Both the position numbers and the translations under genes were made by a program. A stretch of DNA of 29,777 nucleotides from Chara braunii (Eukaryota > Streptophyta > Charophyceae > Charales > Characeae), in NCBI GenBank assembly GCA_003427395.1, contig BFEA01000153.1, forward strand, positions 1,841,250 through 1,871,026. The letters are read 5' to 3'. The notes beneath the pieces are model-generated. The model was not told the origin of the DNA and searched no databases. It saw nothing but the letters and a program-made list of their open reading frames with translations. This document shows, piece after piece, positions 8,762 through 19,479 of this stretch. How positions within the stretch are numbered: position 1 is the first letter of the stretch; every line of letters starts with the position of its first letter.

Positions 8762-9269
8762 GGGGCATACTCACACGGGGACCTATATTCCCAAATTCCC
8801 CAAAAAAAGTCGGTCACACGGATCTCCCAACTTCGCAAATGTGCCCATTTGTCAGCGGCCTGGGAAGCCGCGGGGCAAGGGATTTTGCGGTCACCGCTGG
8901 AGGTGACCGCAAATGCCCTATTTCAATTTTCGTATTTTCTTCGAAAATTGGCAAAAATTCGTTCACAAAAGTTCTTGCACAGTTTCTAAATGGCTCCGTG
9001 TGACCAGCCAAGTACCAAATCCCAATTTCTCCAGAGCGTGCGCTAAACGCCACTTGGGCGGTGAATTCTGCAGCGCGGTTCTCCACAACGCCCCTCCATG
9101 CCGTCGTAATTCACTAGAAGAGAGATGGATGCCAACGCGGAGTCTCTCAAGTATGGTTACCATGGCCACGAAGCTCGGCTGACAATCCAAGTTCTGGAGG
9201 ACGGGAGACGAGATCGGCCACTTCGAATGCCCAAGACTTGAGCAAGGAGACGCCACCAGTACGGAGATG
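8762..9269. repeat. Nested inverted repeats left of the LINE
   Basis: A perfect 12-bp stem, TTTGCGGTCACC with GGTGACCGCAAA, forms a hairpin at 8884-8913 with loop GCTGGA. An 11-bp pair, GGTCACACGGA (8813-8823) with TCCGTGTGACC (8995-9005), encloses it. At 8763 the sequence GGGCATACTCACACGG begins, matched in inverse orientation at about 17057-17072. Open frames here (for example 107 codons on the minus strand) show no recognisable domain. Confidence 0.6.
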
Positions 9270-9446
9270 GTAAAACTTCTTCCCATAAGCCCTGAGTGGT
9301 TGCATGAGGCAATTGGCTTACACCTATTTATATTGGCTTCCTTAATTGTACATTATTTTAGTCTAATAGTGGATTGTTGTCAGTGTGGTTCTTTAGGTGA
9401 GATAGTTTGTAGGTGTCTTACCGTGGTTTTTTGCACGTCTATCTCC

Positions 9447-12400
9447 ATGGGTGTTGTGGATACCCGCTCTGGGTCAGGGATGACTCCAGCTGAAGAGACG
9501 AGGATCAAATATACCCAGTCTGATTGCTACAACGAGGGATTGCTCCCCGATAACCTCAACCCGAACACTGTGGAGGTGGGGCAGGATTATGTACGGATAG
9601 TGGTCAATCCTAAGGTCTATGCTATCCTAGAAGATTGGTTGAAGGAGAATGCAGTTTCGGTCTTCTTTGGAAGCGACTCGAAATCTGTCCCTGTCAAAGT
9701 TAAAATTCGCCTCATCTGGATGTATGAAAACGGGTGGCCAAATAGTAGAGTCATTGATGCCCCACCAAAACGCGGAGTATTCCATAACGAGGGCTATAAC
9801 CTGGTCGCGTATGTCGCCTCCGCTCCACAGATCGCCACGTGGCTCGTTAGGAAAAAGGAAGATAAGAGTGTTTTAGGAGATAAAACTGACACTATCTTCT
9901 TCCATCAATTGATGTCTGAGCAGGAGTTGTGTGATTGGCGTGAGTCCATGAGATTTATGTACTTCTAGATTAGGTGCAAATCGATACCGGTTGCTGCACT
10001 TCCTTTCCTCCAGGCAGCAGTGGTGCATGCTTTCGACAAGATCCAGAAAAAATACGATACTTATGCCGAAATGTCATCTCCGGAATTGGTAAACGTAGGA
10101 TTTGACCTGGAACCCTCTGCTCGTGTCCGGTATAAACCATGATTAATCATTGACATGGGAAAAGGGGGATATGTGGAAATTGAGGTTATGCACGCTCAAA
10201 CGTCGTGGTGCCTGAAATGTTGCCAGCACTTTCATTCTGATGAGGATGACTCATGTCTTGCGAAAAAGGAAGGGAGGGGAATATGAACGGATCTAAAGAC
10301 CCAAAGGGGAAGGAAGGCGCCCCTGACGGGATGAAGAGCCCATAAGGGAATGGGAAATCGACAGGGAATAGGCAGAGGGGGAAGGAGAAAGCAGGGACAA
10401 AGAAGAAAGCAGTCGAGGAGGACACGGAAGGAGGGGAGGGGAAGGGGCTACCCCCTGCAGATCAGGACAGGGGAACTCGACCCTCTAATTCGGCATCAGG
10501 CCAGAAAAAAATGCTGGATGGGTCGGCCTCGAGTTCGGGTCCCGTAAAAGAATTGGAAAAAGTTAACAACGTGCGTACAAAGTCGGGGGTGGACCCTGTT
10601 CCTCCCCCCCTCCAATACTTCAAGAAACAGGGAACGAGAAACTTTCTTCCCCCCAACCTAGAGACGTTGAAATGGTAGATGGGGATAGCCCCAAGGCGTG
10701 TCCTGACCTGGTAGGGGAGAAGTCTCAGCGAGAGGCGGATGATCACAGCAAAAAAGGTAAACTGAACTTTGCCTCCCCTACCTTCAAAGATGTTTTGAAT
10801 AAGTCGGCTCAAGTCTGAGAAGAAAAAGAAACAAAAAGGGGAGAAATAGACACAATTACCAGGGACTAAGATGACTTCGGTTACTGTCCGCAAGGATGCT
10901 CAGTTTGAGCACACAAGGGGAAAGGAATGGGTCCCGATAGTTCAGCACTCGGATAAAACGGTGGATGAAGGCGCCGCTAAACAGGCGGATCAGGTTAAAA
11001 GAGGGAAAGTAGGGATAGAGGATGAGAACCGGAAGGAGAAACTGGGGAAGGAGGACTCTACGATATTGTCGTCGTGGGAAAAGGTCAAAGCAGGGGATAC
11101 AGCCTCAGGTGGCAAGGACAGTGGTAAGTCCCTCTCCGCCTCTCCCCCCCCCCCTCCTCCCCTACTCCCCGTCCAACGAGTACAACCGGGCGTGATCATC
11201 CTTCTCCTCCCCCACCCCCCACAACCTTGTCTGTAAACGGGCAGGAAAAAAACACCTCACTGAGGTCAGGGGTATCTAGAGAAGTGGTGACCGCGCTAGC
11301 CCACCTCCTCTCCGGAGAAAAACAAAGTTGTAAAGTTTATAATAACGGTATGTACAACTCAACCCCCAAAGATGAGGGTGACGATAAGGCGAGAACCCAA
11401 TATAATGATTGTGAAACCTCTGCAATTGACGGACAAAATGATTTTGGTCCCATCATTGGAGGAGAAACTGTCCTTCCCAGGTTCGGTTGGGGAATTCAAC
11501 CTTAACGAGGAATTTGATGGGAACCAATAATCATTTTCCCCATTAGGGGGCATGTCGGAACGGTCAGAAGAACAGGTAGGAAAAAAAAAGGAGGGGGGAC
11601 AGGAGCACCTCGATAAGGCCAACTTCTAGGCTCCCTTCCCATCTGTCTCCCCTTTTCTATCTCCCTCTGGCGCACTCCAGGCGTCCGCTGCCGCCTTCTT
11701 GGAGTCATGTGCACCCTCATCTAGCAAAAGGCCCCATATTGAAGACCTTCAATTTAAGGCCAGACCATTGGAACACGAAAATATAGCAGGTATGGAAGAA
11801 ATTGCTAGAAGCTCGCCCCAAAAAAAAGGAAAGGCCGCAAGCAACCAAAACGACAAGGAAATCCCTAGCCTTGGCAGCCTCGATGAGGACATTGTCCAGG
11901 GGCGACAAAGCCAAGGGATTGGTTACAGATTATTTCATACCTCTTATCTGCTCCCACGATGGTTTAAGCCCCAGAGTCCTCACCCTGATGAGAAGGGATG
12001 AAAACCGAGGGATGCCAACTATATTACTCAGAAGTAACCCATCCCCGGTTATGGGCTGTAACTTGGTGAAGCAACAAGTGTTGCATTCGTTGGGGGAGGT
12101 GAGATTACTCCAGAACCCAAGATGGTTCGTCATTTGGTGGACACCCCTGAAGGGGGAAAAGTTGGTCTATTGTTTGCCTTTTTGTATATTAATTATATTT
12201 AAGACAATAAAACCAAATAGGATGACCTCAGGATTCATTGGTTGGAAATAACACACTTTGCCTCCACCAATTTTGACACTTTGATGGGAGTAAAGTTAGT
12301 CTTCAACCTGAATGCTAATGTTCTTGCAGATTGGTTAGTTAAGAAAGACAATTGAAACATCATAATCGCGGATTCCTTTGCAAAAACATTGTTGAAGAGG

Positions 12401-12544
12401 AGGATAGGGAAAATTTTAAATTTTACAAATGGGGAAAAACTTTCTGCTCCCCCCCCTCCCCTCCCCTCTACAGGCAACTTGGTAGTAGCCACAAGCCATA
12501 TCCAAAACCAAGATGGCCTTACCACCGAGGATGGTGTTACCTAG
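9447..12544 (+). pseudogene. LINE ORF1 (DUF4283-like RNA-binding protein with zinc knuckle), decayed
   Basis: The start MGVVDTRSGSGMTPAEE at 9447 leads into a DUF4283-like region (about 9570-10200), followed by a CX2CX4HX6C zinc-knuckle-like motif near 10215-10260. In plant L1 elements this protein binds the element's RNA. In-frame stops lie at 9966 (TAG), 10140 (TGA) and 10284 (TGA). Beyond that is a long charged, low-complexity linker read in shifting frames (10283-11900), then coding-like text in one frame to 12251 and another to the stop at 12542-12544. The zinc knuckle sits early, leaving some 2.2 kb of possible C-terminal coding sequence, which is long for the type. Whether that part was one protein is inference. 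Confidence 0.7.
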
Positions 12545-15500
12545 TAAAATTCGGCTTGGTACCTGGAATGTACAAGGTCTTGGAGACCATAATAATACGT
12601 TTAAAAGAGAGAGAATTACGGATTGGCTTCACTCACACCAAGTCTACGTGATATGCCCACAAGAGATCAAAATCAATAATGAAAATTGGGCAGACATCCA
12701 AAATTGGTGGTCGGGTCCCCAAATCTAGTCCCCAGCAAATGGTACCAAAGGGGGAGTGGCAATCCTAGTGGATAAAAGTTTAAATGTGGAAGTAATTGAC
12801 AGTTGTACGGATGCAGAAGGACGTTGGGCCTGGATGAAATTGGCTGTTGCGAATGAGGATTGGGCCGTCATAACCGTTTATGCGCCTGTTGACTATCTTA
12901 TAAGACTCATCTTTTTTTAAGACCTTCCAAAAATAATACCAGATACAAAAAATCTACATATTATGGGGGACAGGAACTTTGTGTTGAATCCCAGTCTTGA
13001 CTCTCCCGCCTCCACCCCAATCAGAGACGATGCATTGCTTTTGAGATCCTTTATGGAATCCCATGGCCTAATGGATGTGTACAGAACTATTAGTCCGGAC
13101 TCCTCTGACTTTACACAGTTTGGGCCCCGCCCCTCCAAAAACACACCGCAACCTAAAAGGCGACTGAATTTCATCCTAGCCTGTGGGGAACCATAGGAAA
13201 GGTGCGTTTGGTCAGACACAAAGGTGGCGTCAGTTTCAGACCACGATCCTGTCCTCATGGATGTCATGGCCAAGGACTCAATCACTCGTGCAGAACTGTC
13301 GTTTTGCTTAAACGTTCAAAATTTTAAAAGACCCAATGATCCCCCAATGGATCAAGTCTCAGATGGAGAACAGGCAACTTGCTAAAGATCTGTTCCCAAG
13401 TACTGAATACTGGGTGGATGCGGGAATAGGTATTCTGCGAGCCGCCATGATCAAATTTTCACGTATGAAAGTCGTTGCCTGCAACTGGAAAGAAAAATAG
13501 TTGATCAGTACAGTGCAACAGGCTGGAAACTATATAGGTATTGATCTTTTCTTGGACTACTACTGATCCAGGAAACGCACTAAGGCACTTGAGGAACTTA
13601 AGGAAATGAAAACCTAGAAACAGGCGATCATATCATAATAATTGAAGGTCAGAGGGATCTTGGGTTATGACCGCATGGCTAAAGAGACTTTTAAATCCCT
13701 CATCTTGAGTAAAGCTAAGCCAATAATGAGAGAACTGTCAGATCCATTTGCCTTAGATGCCCCATTAGTAGTAGAGACCGAAATTCTCTGCAAATATGCT
13801 ATGGAATATTTTACGGATATAGTAACTACCAAGAGACCCTTTGATAACTTCAGCATAGAACTCGTAGAGTTCCACAACTTTAGGGATCTCTCCACCTATC
13901 GGCTCCCACCCCAAACAAAAGATGGCATCGACGAGCCCATAACGGTGGAAGAGGTCACAACTCTAGCAAGGAAAATGACAAGGGTAATTGCCCCGGGCCA
14001 GATGGCCTCCCCATTGAATTCTTCCTCTCGGCATGGGATGCTTTTGGTCAGTTTTTTAGTGATATTTTTAATAATACACTGACGCCAGGCACTCTACCGG
14101 AAGGCATGGTTCAAGGAATGATCTCACTATTGTATAAAAAAGGTGATACAAGAGAAATTCGTAATTGGCGCCCCATCTCTGTTCTGAATGTGTCGTACAA
14201 GTTGTTGGCCGAAGTGCTCGCCCTAAGACTCACCCCTGTCCTTCCAAAACTAGTAGGAAGAGAACAAGATGCCTTTGTCAAGGGGAGATTTATTTTTGAC
14301 AATATATTGACGACTGTGCAGGCATTAGAGATAATTGGACAAGAGAAAAGGGAGGTGGCCTTACTTATGCTTGACATGGAAAAAACTTATGACAAAGTCG
14401 GGTGGACTTTTGTTAACACCTCTCTCTTAAATATGGGGTTTGGGGCCCAGTTTAGAATTTGGGTACAGGCGATGTATGTCAGAGCCACTGCAATTGTCCT
14501 TGTCAATGGGAAACAGTCGAAGGTCTTTCCTCTTACCCGCTCCCTCAGGCAAGGGTGCCCACCAGCCCCGCTGATATTTGTTCTTCAATTGGAGACTCTA
14601 CTCGACAACATTCGGAACAACACAAAAATAGTAGGTCTTCCCCTTCCAGTAGAAGGGGGGGGCGATTGCTGACGACCTTACTATGGCATGCGAGAATTCT
14701 AAAACTTGTATGCAGGAATTACGTAACGTTTTAGATAAGTGTTGTGTCTTATCGAACGCCTCTATAAATTCGGATAAGTTTGTTTTCTTCTTAGTACCCC
14801 CCACTTAGGAGCTCTGTGTGAACTGGGGTCTACGACAGGTCCCTACTAATTCATCTGATCGCTTCTTGGGGATACAAGTTTCTCTTTTAGATTGTTCAAA
14901 GGCACAAAACATCATCCTCGCAGACAAGGTGGTAGCAAGAATTGTTGGTTGGGAGAGGCGCAAACATCTCTCCCTGTTTGGGAGGGCGCAAGACCTGTCA
15001 TCCTCAGCCTTCGTGTTGTTGTGGTTCCCGCTAACGGTGCACCTGCTGGGGGAGGAAGCTTATAAGAAGGTTCACTCAGCTGCAGCGAGATACTTGTGGA
15101 AACCAGATGCTACCGAGTATCAGGGTTTCCTCTCGAAGGTGGCGTGGGACGCAGTGGGGAGAGCGCATAAGAATGGCGGTCTGGAAATCCTGGACCCTCT
15201 CAAACAAAACATGGCTCTTCTGGGTAAGTGGCCGTTCCAAGCGATGTTGGAGAAAGGTACTAAGTTATGGATGGTTATAACCCAATATATATTGGGTCAA
15301 GAATAAGAGTTGTCTGACCATTCCAAAATTTGGCTCTGTATGCTCATGCCGTCCTACAGTAGCCGGCGCCCCAAGTCCAAGATTTGGAGGAGCATTCTCA
15401 AAGCATGGAATAAAATCAAGCCAAACAGCTGGTACCCCCCACTAACTAAGCAAGAGGTGTTGAACCAACTGCTCTTCGATAATTCGATGATCACTTATCA

Positions 15501-16695
15501 AGATGGTTCCTTGTTTAAGGCAGTTGATCAGGCGGGGTGCTTCGGAAAAGCTTGGACCAAGAAAGGAATACTCCAAGTCAGGGATATTTGGGACGCATCA
15601 AAGTCTGGTTGCATAGAGGTACAAAATCTAAGAGTAAAGCTTTCGAGACTTCATAATGTTACGAACAACTTGAAACAAGTTATGGAGGCTATTCCTACGA
15701 CGTGGATGCAGCTGCTGCACGAGGACAAAAAAAATGTGGTGGGTACCTAGTTGAGGGACTTGGACCTGCCAAGTCAGATCTTACGTGTTATGGGGGCGAC
15801 TTTACCTTCAGGTGTGATGGTACAGTCCTGGCGAATAACAGGCGGAACAGCCCCCACAGGGCAGCTGAGGTTGAAAAATGGAAAGCGCAGGGTAGAGGAC
15901 ACCAGAGATTTCCCGAAGGTTAGAGTCCATACCCGAGTCTCCCGACGAGGAAAACTGGAAGCCATATTGAATCGAGATGCAAATACTTATAGGGTGAAAC
16001 CTGTGTTGGTGGAGTACAAGGAAAGCGGTCAGCTTCGAGATATACCTTTGCGTCAATATCGGCCAAAAGTGGGAGTGATCTTTCAGCAGGCCAAAATGGA
16101 GAAGACCCCTGCAGCGATAGCCACGAAGAGAGCGGCTTCACACCAGCTACAAGGGGTAACAGTTAAGAGTCTGCATACTCTGTGGAAGAGCCTCACTAAA
16201 ATGCTGGTGCAGAAACATGTAGGATTAATGTGGATCCAATCTCTGCTAGTTACTGCTTTGACCATGTGGCTGGCTTCTAAGGGAATGAAAATCTCCATGA
16301 CCTGCTTGTGCTACAACTAAGGATGAGAAAACATGATCCACCTATGGCTATACTGCCCGCGTGTTGACGAACTTATGAAGTGATGGAAAGTTCATTGGAA
16401 TCGTATCACGCTTGGTTTGTTTGATTGGTCTGACACATGGATGTCTACGGGCATCCTCCTACAAGGCCTAAACTATAACGCAGGTCTGGGCTATGCGGCA
16501 TTGGTATGTCGAGGTATCCTGATGGATACAATCTGGGCTGCCAGGAATAGAAAGGTGTTTAAAGGGGTCATCCGTGCCGATTGGATCCGGAGAAGTATTA
16601 TATGGTTCCAGAAGACTTGGGTCAGTGGCAACACTCTCTTCCGTAACCCAAGAAGGAAGATTATCTATTTGCACTTGGTTATCGGAAACGCATGA
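12531..16695 (+). pseudogene. LINE ORF2 (endonuclease / reverse transcriptase), decayed
   Basis: ATG at 12531 overlaps the end of ORF1 by 14 bases; an in-frame ATG at 12513 is an alternative. The apurinic-type endonuclease region shows GTWN (12558), QEIK (about 12660), GDRN where GDxN is expected (12966) and SDHDP (about 13236). Reverse transcriptase follows: GPDGLP (13995), RPISVLN (about 14172), DAFVKGR (about 14270), a motif A Asp codon at 14373, LRQGCP (about 14545) and ADD (14668-14676). A zf-RVT-like site near the end shows Cys codons at 16303 and 16309, His at 16339 and Cys at 16354, followed by WAARNRKVF. Stops include 12726, 12916, 13194, 14806, 15304, 15748, 16318, 16324 and 16378. 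Frameshifts fall between 13320 and 13640, at about 13985 and in the G8 run at 14655-14662. From 14662 on, one frame is kept. Confidence 0.88.
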
Positions 16696-17056
16696 CTAGG
16701 GCGATACAAGGTGAAGAGGTAGGTCCGTCCTTGTGATTATTTTCTTTAAGCAATGGGGCCGTCTTAGGCTCGCTGCTTGTTTGGCCTTCTTAGGCTAGCC
16801 ACGAGATTAGATGTTGGTTAGAGGATATAGTATGTGACCAATCTACTCTGGCTTGAATTTTGTGCGCTTCAATGGTAAATTTTGGGAAGTAGCTTTATGC
16901 CTCTAATGATGCAGGGACGCTGAACCCGATTTTCAACAAAGGTTACTCCGGGTGAATTATGAGGTCCCCGACCTCCCCACATTCTATCTTGAATGCAAAG
17001 CTTAAACATTCAAAACATAAAATAAAACAATCCGCATATTTTGCGAATTTGGGGTC
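16696..17056 (+). other. LINE 3' UTR and downstream junction
   Basis: Non-coding sequence follows the ORF2 stop. It contains a CTTAGGCT direct repeat (about 16764 and 16789). The LINE appears to end near 16940 without an A-tail; the exact point is unclear. Sequence from about 16945 may belong to the pre-insertion locus. Confidence 0.45.
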
Positions 17057-17072
17057 GCCGTGTGAGTATGCC
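17057..17072 (-). repeat. Inverted match to the 8763 sequence
   Basis: CCGTGTGAGTATGCCC is the exact reverse complement of GGGCATACTCACACGG at 8763-8778. The match extends inward through GACC and CCAAATTC blocks with small gaps. Together the pair bounds 8.3 kb that contains the LINE. Confidence 0.55.
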
Positions 17073-17805
17073 CTTCGACTCGCAAAATAACAAGAAAAAG
17101 GAGAGGCGAGGTTTGATAAAAAATAGGGGCACACCCTGCACCCTAAACGCCAAGGGAAAGGGGCAAACATGCCATTACCCCTTTCCACCAAGAGAGGTAA
17201 CCTACCTTCACCGAAGAGAGGTTAAAAGCTATGCTTGCAGGGGTCCCCTGTATAGCCTTAAGAGTAGTGGTAGGTTATGAAAAAGAAAGATATGTTTCAT
17301 GATATAGTGGAACGTCAGTTAAAAATGATATGTGAGTTGAGATAAAAATATATGGTTGTCCCCCGATGAGGACAAGGCAGCTTTTAGGAAAAAAAAAAAA
17401 AAAAAAAAAAAAACCTGGGTCAGGGGCCTCTCTCCACTACTCTTCACAAGGACAAAAAACAAAACATATGGTGTTGCACCTTTGCATGTTCTAGAGCCTC
17501 GATGCACTACACGTGACTCACAAAAAAGTTCAAGCGTAGATCAAGAGCTCTCATACAAGAGAAATGCTTTTGTCATCGTTACTACACTGACTCTTGACGA
17601 CCCTACTCTTAAAGGATTCTTGATTTTTATTTATTTATTTTTTTTAATTTTTTTTTTTTTTTTTCCAGTCGTGAATGCTACACGACATTGCAACGCTGCT
17701 TTGTCTGCCCTGACTGGAGGCCCGCTCTTGAAACCTGAAGAGCTAGTGAAGGGTCGGACCGACCACCCTTAAAACACCCCCCCTTGCAGGCAGGCACACT
17801 TGAAC
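17073..17805. other. Gene-free stretch with an A-run
   Basis: This holds an A-run of about 23 at 17390-17412 and a T-run at 17650-17665 that ends in TTTTCCAG, which resembles a 3' splice site. The 138-codon frame across 17356-17772 is translated homopolymer with no domain. No gene was recognised. Confidence 0.5.
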
Positions 17806-17914
17806 ACTTCAAGAGCTGTCATAATTGGGCCTTCTGACAACTCTTGACAAATATATTTAAAAACATCCGTCAAGAGTGAGTGCAGTGATGACTCACTCTT
17901 GACAACTCTTGAAG
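17806..17914. repeat. Nested foldback built on CTCTTGA motifs
   Basis: A perfect 13-bp stem, GTCAAGAGTGAGT with ACTCACTCTTGAC, forms a hairpin at 17869-17903 with a 9-base loop. An outer pair, CTTCAAGAGCTGTC (17808-17821) with GACAACTCTTGAAG (17901-17914), has one mismatch. Further copies of CTCTTGA lie at about 17590, 17729 and 17839. Confidence 0.8.
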
Positions 17915-18056
17915 CTGTTTCCTTGCTTCATTTTCCAGTGTAAGTGTGGCGGTGTTGTACGCTTGATTCTTCAAGATTCAAGTGTAGTGCAATGAGGCCC
18001 CTAGTGTTTTCACATTTGGAGAGTAGTGGAGTGAGGCCTCAAGTCCCACATACATC

Positions 18057-18072
18057 GTTGAGCTAGCTCAAC
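18057..18072. repeat. 16-bp perfect palindrome
   Basis: GTTGAGCTAGCTCAAC is its own reverse complement. Just upstream, AGTCCCACATACATCG resembles the plant snRNA-promoter element RTCCCACATCG with a three-base insertion. No TATA box stands at the expected distance, so I do not call a promoter. Confidence 0.6.
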
Positions 18073-18490
18073 AATGAGTTTCTGATGACGTGTTACAGCA
18101 GAGCGCTACGCACGAGTGTCTTCTAGACGTCGCGCGTCAAGTGGTGTTTTTTTGTGGTGGAGAAGACATAAAGAAAATAAAAAAGAAACGCAACGGCCAC
18201 AAGTAATTGAGATCGATCATCGGTCCTTATTTCCACAGTCCTATGGTATACCAACCGGGTTACACTATATTCTTCTCTAAACTTCTTTTTTCGCCTCCCA
18301 CATACCTCTCAGTACTACCCGTCACTGACAGAAAGGGTTATATAGAGGGGACCTCTGGAAGCGTAGCTACTTCTTACGCTGAAGAAAATATTGCGTCATG
18401 CCCCTTGCCTTAGTAATTTAGGGTGCAGGGTTGGGGCCCCCACCTAACGCAAGGACCTGCCTCATGCAAAGACTGAGCATTTTGAAACTA
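18073..18490. other. Gene-free stretch
   Basis: No coding region, RNA gene or repeat was recognised. The 68-codon frame at 18207-18413 has no domain. Confidence 0.5.
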
Positions 18491-18650
18491 ATTGCCCCTC
18501 TCTTTTCATCCCCATAGAGTAGCAGAAGTGTGTAAGGCCAAAACTTTCCACACAACATAGGTACTTGCGCCTCCCTTTTCATCATCCCACCCCCCCCATC
18601 AAGTAGCCGTTGTATGTAAGACCAACACTCCAAAAAACACGACACATAAC
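18491..18650. repeat. Diverged tandem pair, ~73-bp period
   Basis: Copies start at 18493 (TGCCCCTCTCTTTTCATC) and 18566 (TGCGCCTCCCTTTTCATC). They share AGTAGC, GT-TGTAAG-CCAA and a final ACACA--CATA segment. Confidence 0.65.
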
Positions 18651-18764
18651 CAACACACGCTCACATTCACACACCTGTTGGCCAAAGACCTTACTAATAT
18701 CGATCAGAGGCATCAAGCGAACTACCACAAGTAGTTGCCATCAGGTGCGCCGCAGATGGTCATT

Positions 18765-18820
18765 GGGCTTGAACCCACAACCTCATGAATGCGCATGCGT
18801 GCGTGACTGAGTGAGGATGA
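18765..18820 (-). repeat. tRNA-like fragment (possible SINE head)
   Basis: On the minus strand, GAGGTTGTGGGTTCAAGCCC (18784-18765) closely matches a tRNA T-arm and the Pol III B box. A weak A-box-like CTCACTCAGTCACG lies about 35 bases upstream. No complete cloverleaf is visible, so this is more likely SINE debris than a tRNA gene. Confidence 0.35.
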
Positions 18821-19025
18821 CTCGTAGTATGTTACTTTAAGCAATCATTGAAAATCGACCGAAATGGTTTATTGCAAACGAAGCAAGTCCTGATACATAC
18901 CAACTACATAATTAGACAAAGTCATTCCAAAAATCATTTATGACCGTAAACCGTAGTGAAAGAGGAAAAAGCAGAGCAAAAAATAATGGAGGAAGAGAAA
19001 GAGCAGGACCGAGAGTGGTGGAAAA

Positions 19026-19195
19026 GGACGGAAAGTGATACGGAAAAAGAGAACAAGACGCTACGATATAGTTAAAAAATCTTTGTTCTTTTGAACGTGA
19101 TGTTGTCAAAGGAAGGAAAGTGATACAGAAAAAGAGAACAAGACGATACGGTATAGTCAAAAAATCTTTGTTCTTTTGAATGTGATGTTGTCAAA
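19026..19195. repeat. Tandem duplication, 85-bp period
   Basis: Copies at 19026-19110 and 19111-19195 agree at about 79 of 85 positions. Both contain GGAAAGTGATAC, AAAAAGAGAACAAGACG and ATCTTTGTTCTTTTGAA. Repeated minus-strand peptides in this stretch come from the duplication. Confidence 0.92.
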
Positions 19196-19369
19196 GAATA
19201 AACATTCGAGTCGTTGGAGCATGTTGTCAAGTGCATCAGTCCCGGACGCATAGAAAGGAGGTGTGAACAAGAGACCTTCATGCCCGCGCCATGCAAGAGT
19301 ATATGTTTTGGAGTAATAGCAAGGTTCCGTCCCGACCGTGTGCGTCAACCATACCTTACACGACTCCCT

Positions 19370-19465
19370 GTGACAGGATAGGGCTTCGTAAGGTACAACT
19401 TACATCCATCTAAGGCGTTGTCACCACCCTTAGGAAGGCATATCCCTATTGAGCTACCTGTCCAT
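19370..19465 (-). repeat. tRNA-like fragment (possible SINE head)
   Basis: Read on the minus strand, GGACAGG is followed by TAGCTCAATAGGG, a good A-box match (about 19463-19444). About 60 bases on, CTTACGAAGCC is a weak B-box match, then CCTGTCA could pair with GGACAGG as an acceptor stem. The D and anticodon stems are poor, so this is at best a degenerate tRNA-derived unit. Confidence 0.3.
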
Positions 19466-19479
19466 AGTATGAAATTTTT

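Larger units (their letters stand above)
9270..16940 (+). mobile_element. L1-type LINE retrotransposon, full-span but inactive
   Basis: The element carries a leader (about 9270-9446), ORF1 (from 9447), ORF2 with endonuclease, reverse transcriptase and C-terminal zinc-binding regions (12531-16695), and a 3' UTR. Both ORFs contain many stops and several frameshifts, so the copy is dead. No poly(A) tail or target-site duplication was found, and both outer limits are estimates. The ORF arrangement matches plant L1 elements. It is the largest single unit in the window. Confidence 0.85.

Noticed and set aside
9267-9446. Transmembrane N-terminal part of ORF1 starting at 9267
   Set aside because: The frame is open, but the LINE ORF1-like sequence starts at 9447; the hydrophobic text before it is more likely untranslated leader.
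12531-16695. Active LINE
   Set aside because: Many stops, several frameshifts and a changed endonuclease motif (GDRN) rule out a functional ORF2.
18051-18110. snRNA or C/D snoRNA gene
   Set aside because: USE-like and CTGATGA-like strings occur, but TATA spacing, a proper box C/D pair and a stem are missing.
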